Part shown: one piece after another, positions 20,847 through 25,223 of the stretch
Numbering within the stretch: the first letter of the stretch is position 1
Layout of the letters: each line of letters begins with the position of its first letter
Assembly: GCA_964242895.1 (NCBI GenBank)
Contig: CAXTBN010000042.1
Coordinates: 1-25,223 of the forward strand
Length of the DNA: 25,223 nucleotides
Source: JASLDZ01 sp964242895
GTDB lineage: Bacteria > Pseudomonadota > Alphaproteobacteria > Caulobacterales > Caulobacteraceae
Direction: 5' to 3'
The notes under the pieces: model-generated
Database searches by the model: none
Told to the model about the DNA's origin: nothing
What the model saw: the letters and a program-made list of their open reading frames with translations, nothing else
Position numbers and translations under genes: made by a program

Positions 20847-22325
20847 ATGACGTCCGCGCCCGGCGGGGGCGCGGCGGCCGTGTCGCGCGACGAAGCGCCG
20901 CCCCTGGAAACGCCGGCGCGGGTGATCGCACCCGCCGTCCACCCGCAGCGGGCGGGATCGGGCCTGGTGCCGCTGGCGGTCGGCTCGGCGCTGTTCATGG
21001 AGTTCATCGACTCCACCGCGCTCTCCACCGCGTTGCCCACGCTGGCGGGCGCGTTCCACAGCGACCCGGTGCACCTGAAGCTGGCGCTGACCAGCTACCT
21101 GTTGGCGCTGGCCGTGGGCGTGCCCGCCTCGGGCTGGGTCGCCGACCGGGTCGGGCCGCGGCGCGTGTTCATCGCGGCCATGGGCGTGTTCCTGCTGGGC
21201 TCCGTCCTGTGCGGCCTGTCGCACACGCTGACGCAGCTGGTGGCCGCACGCATCGTGCAGGGGCTGGGCGGCTCCATGATGACGCCCGTGGGGCGGCTGA
21301 TCGTGGTGGGCTCCACGCCCAAGGAACGGCTGGTGCACGCCATGACCTGGTTCACCACCCCGGCGCTGATCGGGCCGCTGCTGGGCCCCATGCTGTCCGG
21401 GCTGATCCTGGCGAAGCTCAGCTGGCCGTGGATCTTCTTCATCAACATCCCCGTCGGCCTCGCCTCCGCCTGGGCGGTGACGCGCTTCGTGCCCAAACTC
21501 CGCCAGCCCGATCCGGGGCGGTTCGACACCGGCGGCTTCACCCTGTCGGCGCTGGTGATCGCGGGTGCGGTGGTGCTGGGCGAGGTGGGCGGCCTCAACC
21601 TCGTGCCGGTGTGGTCGCAGTGGGTGCTGGCGGGCGTCACGGCGGCGGGAGCCGGCCTGTACGTAGCCCACGCGCGGCGCACGCCGCGGCCGGCGGTGGA
21701 CCTGCGGCTGTTCCGCCATCCGACGCTGACGATCTCGCTCGTGGGCGCGACGCTGGTGCGGCTTGGGCTCGGCGCCACGCCATTGCTGCTGCCCCTGCTG
21801 CTGCAGGTGGGGCTGGGCTGGACGCCCACGGAGTCGGGGAGCTTCACCGTGCTGACGGCGCTGGGCGCGCTGGTCACCAAGTCGGTGGTCACGCGCGTGA
21901 TACGCCGCTTCGGCTTCCGCACCGTGCTCGTGTGGAGCGCGCTCGGCACGGGCGTGACCACCGCCTCGCCCGCGCTGCTGGCGCTCGGCGCATCGGCCTG
22001 GGCCGTGGCCCCGCTGATCCTCCTCGGCGGCCTGCTGCGCTCCATGCACTTCAGCTCGGCAAACACGCTGGCCTACGCGGAGACCACGCGTGAGGAGGTG
22101 AGCCGCGCCTCGACCCTCTCCACCGTGGTGCAGCAGGTGGGGCTGAGCTTCGGCGTCAGCTTCGGCGGGCTGGTGCTGCACCTGACGCGCGGCGCGGCGG
22201 ACGCGCATCTGACGCCCGACCGCTTCGTGGTCCCCTTCCTGCTGGTGGGCTGCACCTCGCTGGTCGCGGCGCCCCTGTATCTGCGGCTGAAGCCCGACGC
22301 CGGCTCGGAGATCCGCGGCCGCTGA
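20847..22325 (+). CDS. MFS multidrug exporter, DHA2 (EmrB/QacA) family
   Basis: A 492-residue (from ATG 20847) proton-coupled drug exporter with about 14 predicted TM segments. Seen: SALFMEFIDSTALSTALPTL (48-67), the DHA2-type TM1 with a membrane Asp; motif A GWVADRVGPRRVFIA (96-110); ARIVQGLGGSMMTPVGRLI (motif B region); and LIGPLLGPMLSGLI followed by WPWIFFINIPVGLASA, the antiporter motif C and the DHA2 signature. The frame is open upstream to 20589 and includes ATGs at 20709 and 20772. The ATG at 20847 is preferred because it gives the usual family length and leaves a 154-bp intergenic space for two divergent promoters, but its ribosome site (GAAGAG, 9 bases upstream) is mediocre. Transcribed away from the RND operon, so the two exporters may share control. 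No EmrA-like adaptor gene is present. Confidence 0.9.
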   Translation: MTSAPGGGAAAVSRDEAPPLETPARVIAPAVHPQRAGSGLVPLAVGSALFMEFIDSTALSTALPTLAGAFHSDPVHLKLALTSYLLALAVGVPASGWVADRVGPRRVFIAAMGVFLLGSVLCGLSHTLTQLVAARIVQGLGGSMMTPVGRLIVVGSTPKERLVHAMTWFTTPALIGPLLGPMLSGLILAKLSWPWIFFINIPVGLASAWAVTRFVPKLRQPDPGRFDTGGFTLSALVIAGAVVLGEVGGLNLVPVWSQWVLAGVTAAGAGLYVAHARRTPRPAVDLRLFRHPTLTISLVGATLVRLGLGATPLLLPLLLQVGLGWTPTESGSFTVLTALGALVTKSVVTRVIRRFGFRTVLVWSALGTGVTTASPALLALGASAWAVAPLILLGGLLRSMHFSSANTLAYAETTREEVSRASTLSTVVQQVGLSFGVSFGGLVLHLTRGAADAHLTPDRFVVPFLLVGCTSLVAAPLYLRLKPDAGSEIRGR

Positions 22326-22328
22326 GCC

Positions 22329-23936
22329 CTACTCGGTCGGCACCTTCGGCAGGTCGGCCGGCTGCGGCGCGCCCGGGCGGGCGACGGCGTACATCTCCCA
22401 CGCGATCACGCGCGTGAGCGCCTGGCGGTCGTCGCCGATGCGGTACAGGTCGCCGTGGGTGCGGCCCGGCACGTAGCGAAAGGTCTCGTGCGCGCCGAGC
22501 GCCCGGAACACGGCGTCGAGCTTATGCGCCGCGCCGTCGAGGTAGAAGGTGTCGGCCGTGCCCACGGTCAGGTGGATCTTGCCGTCGAGGTCGGGCCGCA
22601 GCGTCGGCCAGTCGCGCCGCACGATCTCCGCCACGTCGTAGTGGTCGCGCCAGTAGGCGAGCACCTGCGGGTCCACGGCGCCGGTGGCGCGGTCGAACAT
22701 GCGCATCGGCCGACCGTCCGGCCCCTTGGGCGAGAACACCCAGTCGAACGAGCTCTGCTGGCCTCCGGTCGGGCCGATCACCTCCTCCAGCCGCGTGAAA
22801 TCCTCCAGGGTGGCGAGCACCTGCCCGTGGTCGCGGATCAGCGGGTAGGGCGTGGAGTCCGTCCGGCGATAGATGTTCGCGCCCGGCGCGTAGGCGTCCA
22901 CGCCGGTGAAGTCATGGAAGGTCGACGGGTCGGGCGACGTCGGCCAGCTGCCGCCGAACACCTTGGGGTAGCGCACCTGCAGCCACAGGGTCGCCCAGCC
23001 CCCCGACGAGTGGCCGGTGAGGAAGCGGCCCGAAGGCCGCGCGTCCATGCGCCAGGTGCGCTCCAACTCGGGAATCAGCTCGGTGGTCAGCGCGGTCCCC
23101 CACGGGCCGTTGTTCACGCTGTCGGCGAACTCGTGCGTGCCCGTGGGCAGGTCCTCGTCGAGGAACACCCAGATCATGGGCGGCAGCTTGCCCGAGGCCA
23201 TGCCCGCCTGCGCGGCCACGGCCGGGCGCAGGATGTTGGCGTGGGCGCCGCCGAAGCCGTGCGTCCAGTACACGACGGGGTAGCGGTCGCGGCCGGCGCG
23301 GTAGCCGGGTGGCGCGACGATCCAGCCGCGGATGGCGGTGGGGCGGCCCCAGAAGCGGCTCAGCGCGGGGCTGGTGAAGCTGAGCTCGGTGATGTCGGCG
23401 CGGGCGGCGGCCATCTGCGCCGCCTGCTCGGCCGTGGCGGTGGGCGGCGGCGTCCACGGGTCGCGCTCGGGCAGCGGCGCCCCGAGGTGCAGCACGGGGG
23501 CGCCCTGCGCGGGCAGGTCGACTTCCGCCACCTCGCTGACGAGATCACCCGGGCCGCGGCCGGCGTAGTTATAGGGCGCGCCGCGATCGAGCACCGCCTG
23601 CACGGCGTAGCGGCCGGACGGCAGCGACGAGAAGCTCTGCGGGAAGGCCTGGACGTCGGCGTCGACCGCCACCGTCTGCCCGCCGTGCAGGCCGTCCACG
23701 TCCTGCCCCGCCACGGCCACGCCGCGCGCGTTGAAGGAGCCGGCGTCCACCGCCGTGACCGGTCCGCCGTGCGCCGCCGCCTGCGCCTCGGCGAGCGGCT
23801 GGGCGAAGATCAGCATCCGACCCTGCAGGGGCGCGGCGACCGACGACGGCGCCTGCACGGTGAACACCGCCGGCGCGGCGTGGGCGGAGGCGGCGAGGCC
23901 GAGGGCGAGCGCGCCCGCCAGGACAGACAGCTTCAA
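22329..23936 (-). CDS. Secreted alpha/beta-hydrolase (putative esterase, PF00756-like)
   Basis: A 535-residue exported hydrolase. MKLSVLAGALALGLAASAHA is a standard Sec signal peptide (cleavage after residue 20). TTG 23936 is chosen because GGGAG lies 9 bases upstream; the TTG at 23954 lacks a ribosome site and would add six residues. Residues about 22-180 form an N-terminal beta-rich region of unknown role, ending in a Pro/Ala linker. Residues about 185-520 are an esterase-D/Fes-like alpha/beta-hydrolase: WIVAPPGYRAGRDRYPVVYW, THGFGG (oxyanion region), then FLTGHSSGGWATLWLQ with the nucleophile Ser310 in GHSSG, a likely acid Asp in VGTADTFYLDG and a likely His in GRTHGDLYR. The substrate is unknown; peptide, xylan acetyl or siderophore esters are possibilities for this superfamily. 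Converges with the MFS gene 3 bp away and lies 75 bp downstream of dxs on the same strand. Confidence 0.88.
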   Translation of the reverse strand: MKLSVLAGALALGLAASAHAAPAVFTVQAPSSVAAPLQGRMLIFAQPLAEAQAAAHGGPVTAVDAGSFNARGVAVAGQDVDGLHGGQTVAVDADVQAFPQSFSSLPSGRYAVQAVLDRGAPYNYAGRGPGDLVSEVAEVDLPAQGAPVLHLGAPLPERDPWTPPPTATAEQAAQMAAARADITELSFTSPALSRFWGRPTAIRGWIVAPPGYRAGRDRYPVVYWTHGFGGAHANILRPAVAAQAGMASGKLPPMIWVFLDEDLPTGTHEFADSVNNGPWGTALTTELIPELERTWRMDARPSGRFLTGHSSGGWATLWLQVRYPKVFGGSWPTSPDPSTFHDFTGVDAYAPGANIYRRTDSTPYPLIRDHGQVLATLEDFTRLEEVIGPTGGQQSSFDWVFSPKGPDGRPMRMFDRATGAVDPQVLAYWRDHYDVAEIVRRDWPTLRPDLDGKIHLTVGTADTFYLDGAAHKLDAVFRALGAHETFRYVPGRTHGDLYRIGDDRQALTRVIAWEMYAVARPGAPQPADLPKVPTE

Positions 23937-23987
23937 CGTCGCGTTCTCCCGCAAGCTCGATCGGGAGGCGCAGGACCACGTCGCAGA

Positions 23988-24003
23988 CGCCCTCGCAAGG
24001 GCG
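23988..24003 (-). terminator. Hairpin just downstream of dxs
   Basis: CGCCCT (23988-23993) and AGGGCG (23998-24003) form a perfect 6-bp stem with a 4-base loop, starting 8 bases past the dxs stop. No U-run follows on the minus strand, so termination is plausible but unproven; read-through would place the esterase gene in the same transcript. Confidence 0.35.
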
Positions 24004-24011
24004 CCGCGGCG

Positions 24012-25223
24012 TCAGGCGCGCAGGCCGCCCGTCTTGGCGCTGTCAACGCCGAGCGCCTGGAGCGCGGTCTTGACGATGCCCGCCGCGTCGAGGCCCGCCT
24101 TGGCGTACATGACCTCGGGCTTGTCCTGATCCTGGAACACGTCGGGCAGCACCATCGTCCGCACCTTCAGGCCGCGGTCGAGCACGCCGCGGTCGCTGAG
24201 CAGCTTCATCACGAAGGCGCCGAAGCCGCCGGTCGCGCCCTCCTCCACCGTGATCAGGCACTCGTGCTCGCGGGCGAGGCGCAGGATCAGCTCCTCGTCC
24301 AGCGGCTTGGCGAAGCGCGCGTCGGCCACGGTCGCGGAGAGACCGCGTGCGGCGAGCTGCTCGGCGGCCATCAGGCTCTCCTGCAGACGAGTGCCGAGCG
24401 ACAGGATGGCGAGCGCGGTGCCCTCGCGCACGACGCGGCCGCGGCCGATCTCCAGAGGGGCGGCCAGCTCGGGGATGTCCACGCCGATCCCCTCGCCGCG
24501 GGGATAGCGGAAGGCGCTCGGGCGGTCGTCGATGGCCACGGCGGTGGAGACCACCGCGGCCAGCTCAGCCTCGTCGGACGGCGCCATCAGCACCATGCCG
24601 GGAAGCGCGCCCAGGTAGCCCACGTCGAACGAGCCCGCGTGCGTCGGGCCATCCGCGCCCACCAGGCCCGCACGGTCCATGGCGAAGCGCACGGGCAGGC
24701 GCTGGATCGCCACGTCGTGGACCACCTGGTCGTACCCGCGCTGCAGGAAGGTCGAGTAGATGGCGCAGAACGGCCGCATGCCGTCGGCGGCCAACCCGGC
24801 CGCAAAGGTGACCGCGTGCTGCTCGGCGATGCCGACGTCGAAGGTGCGCTCGGGGAAGCGCTTGTTGAAGATGTCGACGCCGGTGCCGGAGGGCATGGCG
24901 GCGGTGATGGCCACGATCTTGGGGTCGCGCTCGGCGTGCTTGACCAGCTCGGAGCCGAACACGTTCTGGTAGCTGGGCGCGTTGGGCTTCGACTTGGCCT
25001 GCTGGCCGGAGACGACGTCGAACTTGACCACGCCGTGGTACTTGTCGGCCGCCTTCTCGGCGTAGCTGTAGCCCTTGCCCTTCTGGGTGACGACGTGGAC
25101 CAGGACGGGCATGTCCTTGATCTCGCGCACCTTGCGCAGGATGCCGACCAGGGCGTCCATGTCGTGCCCGTCGATCGGGCCGACGTAGTAGAAGCCCAGC
25201 TCCTCGAAGAAGGTGCCGCCGGC
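24012..25223 (-). CDS. dxs: 1-deoxy-D-xylulose-5-phosphate synthase, 5' end missing
   Basis: A thiamine-diphosphate enzyme joining pyruvate and glyceraldehyde-3-phosphate in the first step of the MEP isoprenoid pathway. 403 residues are visible up to the stop at 24012; the N-terminal third, with the GDG thiamine-binding motif, lies beyond the right edge. Seen: FFEELGFYYVGPIDGHDMDA, the end of the first domain; HVVTQKGKGYSYAEKAADKY followed by HGV; the pyrimidine-binding domain with FDVGIAEQHAVTFAAGLAAD, containing the catalytic Glu of AEQH; DRAGLVGADGPTHAGSFDVG with the conserved His of GPTHAG; FRYPRGEG; and the transketolase C-terminal domain (SLGTRLQESLMAAEQLAARG, ADARFAKPLDEELI, TVEEGATGGFGAFV). 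All key residues of the visible part are intact. It is upstream of the esterase gene on the same strand. Confidence 0.97.
   Translation of the reverse strand, partial: AGGTFFEELGFYYVGPIDGHDMDALVGILRKVREIKDMPVLVHVVTQKGKGYSYAEKAADKYHGVVKFDVVSGQQAKSKPNAPSYQNVFGSELVKHAERDPKIVAITAAMPSGTGVDIFNKRFPERTFDVGIAEQHAVTFAAGLAADGMRPFCAIYSTFLQRGYDQVVHDVAIQRLPVRFAMDRAGLVGADGPTHAGSFDVGYLGALPGMVLMAPSDEAELAAVVSTAVAIDDRPSAFRYPRGEGIGVDIPELAAPLEIGRGRVVREGTALAILSLGTRLQESLMAAEQLAARGLSATVADARFAKPLDEELILRLAREHECLITVEEGATGGFGAFVMKLLSDRGVLDRGLKVRTMVLPDVFQDQDKPEVMYAKAGLDAAGIVKTALQALGVDSAKTGGLRA

Noticed and set aside
1..25223. CRISPR array, tRNA/rRNA genes, transposase or phage genes
   Set aside because: Nothing resembling spaced direct repeats, tRNA-like folds, rRNA cores or mobile-element proteins was found on reading both strands.

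Overview
The window looks like chromosomal DNA from a high-GC alphaproteobacterium, most likely of the Caulobacterales. The grounds are strong GC bias, frequent GTG and TTG starts, a GTTC-N7-GTTC type LexA box (the alphaproteobacterial form), a bacterial GH47 mannosidase resembling the Caulobacter enzyme, and a NodT-type efflux lipoprotein. The taxon is an inference from gene content. No rRNA, tRNA, CRISPR array, insertion sequence or prophage was seen. Coding density is very high and no gap exceeds about 230 bases.

Layout. Bases 1-3406 (minus strand) hold an EAL-domain c-di-GMP phosphodiesterase with a ruined GGDEF site, a LysM/TPR lipoprotein and the 5' part of L-serine dehydratase (cut by the window edge). 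Bases 3629-5656 (minus) hold a Tat-exported GH47 alpha-mannosidase-like enzyme and a multi-pass membrane protein. Bases 5721-8697 are a tyrosine-degradation block (4-hydroxyphenylpyruvate dioxygenase, an 87-residue unknown and a fumarylacetoacetase-like hydrolase, all minus) interrupted by an oppositely oriented MazE/MazF toxin-antitoxin pair. Bases 8837-11027 (plus) hold a YqaA/DedA-like membrane protein, DsbB, the ubiquinone hydroxylase COQ7 and a small secreted protein. DusA (minus) follows. It diverges from a two-gene DNA-repair cassette at 12120-14889: a radical SAM protein and a DUF4130-UdgX fusion.

Bases 14893-20692 (minus) encode a complete tripartite RND pump (outer-membrane factor, membrane-fusion lipoprotein, inner-membrane pump) joined by ATGA overlaps. 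A DHA2-type MFS exporter is transcribed divergently from it. A secreted alpha/beta-hydrolase (minus) follows, then the C-terminal two-thirds of DXP synthase (minus, cut by the right edge).

The most interesting system is the radical SAM plus UdgX cassette. A perfect GAAC-N7-GAAC element (12091-12105) lies just upstream of its first start codon, exactly filling the spacer of a possible promoter. This suggests LexA/SOS control of a poorly understood DNA repair or modification pathway. Other points of note are the GH47 enzyme, the mazEF insertion within the tyrosine genes, an in-frame 9-bp tandem repeat in the outer-membrane factor, and several dyads in promoter regions.
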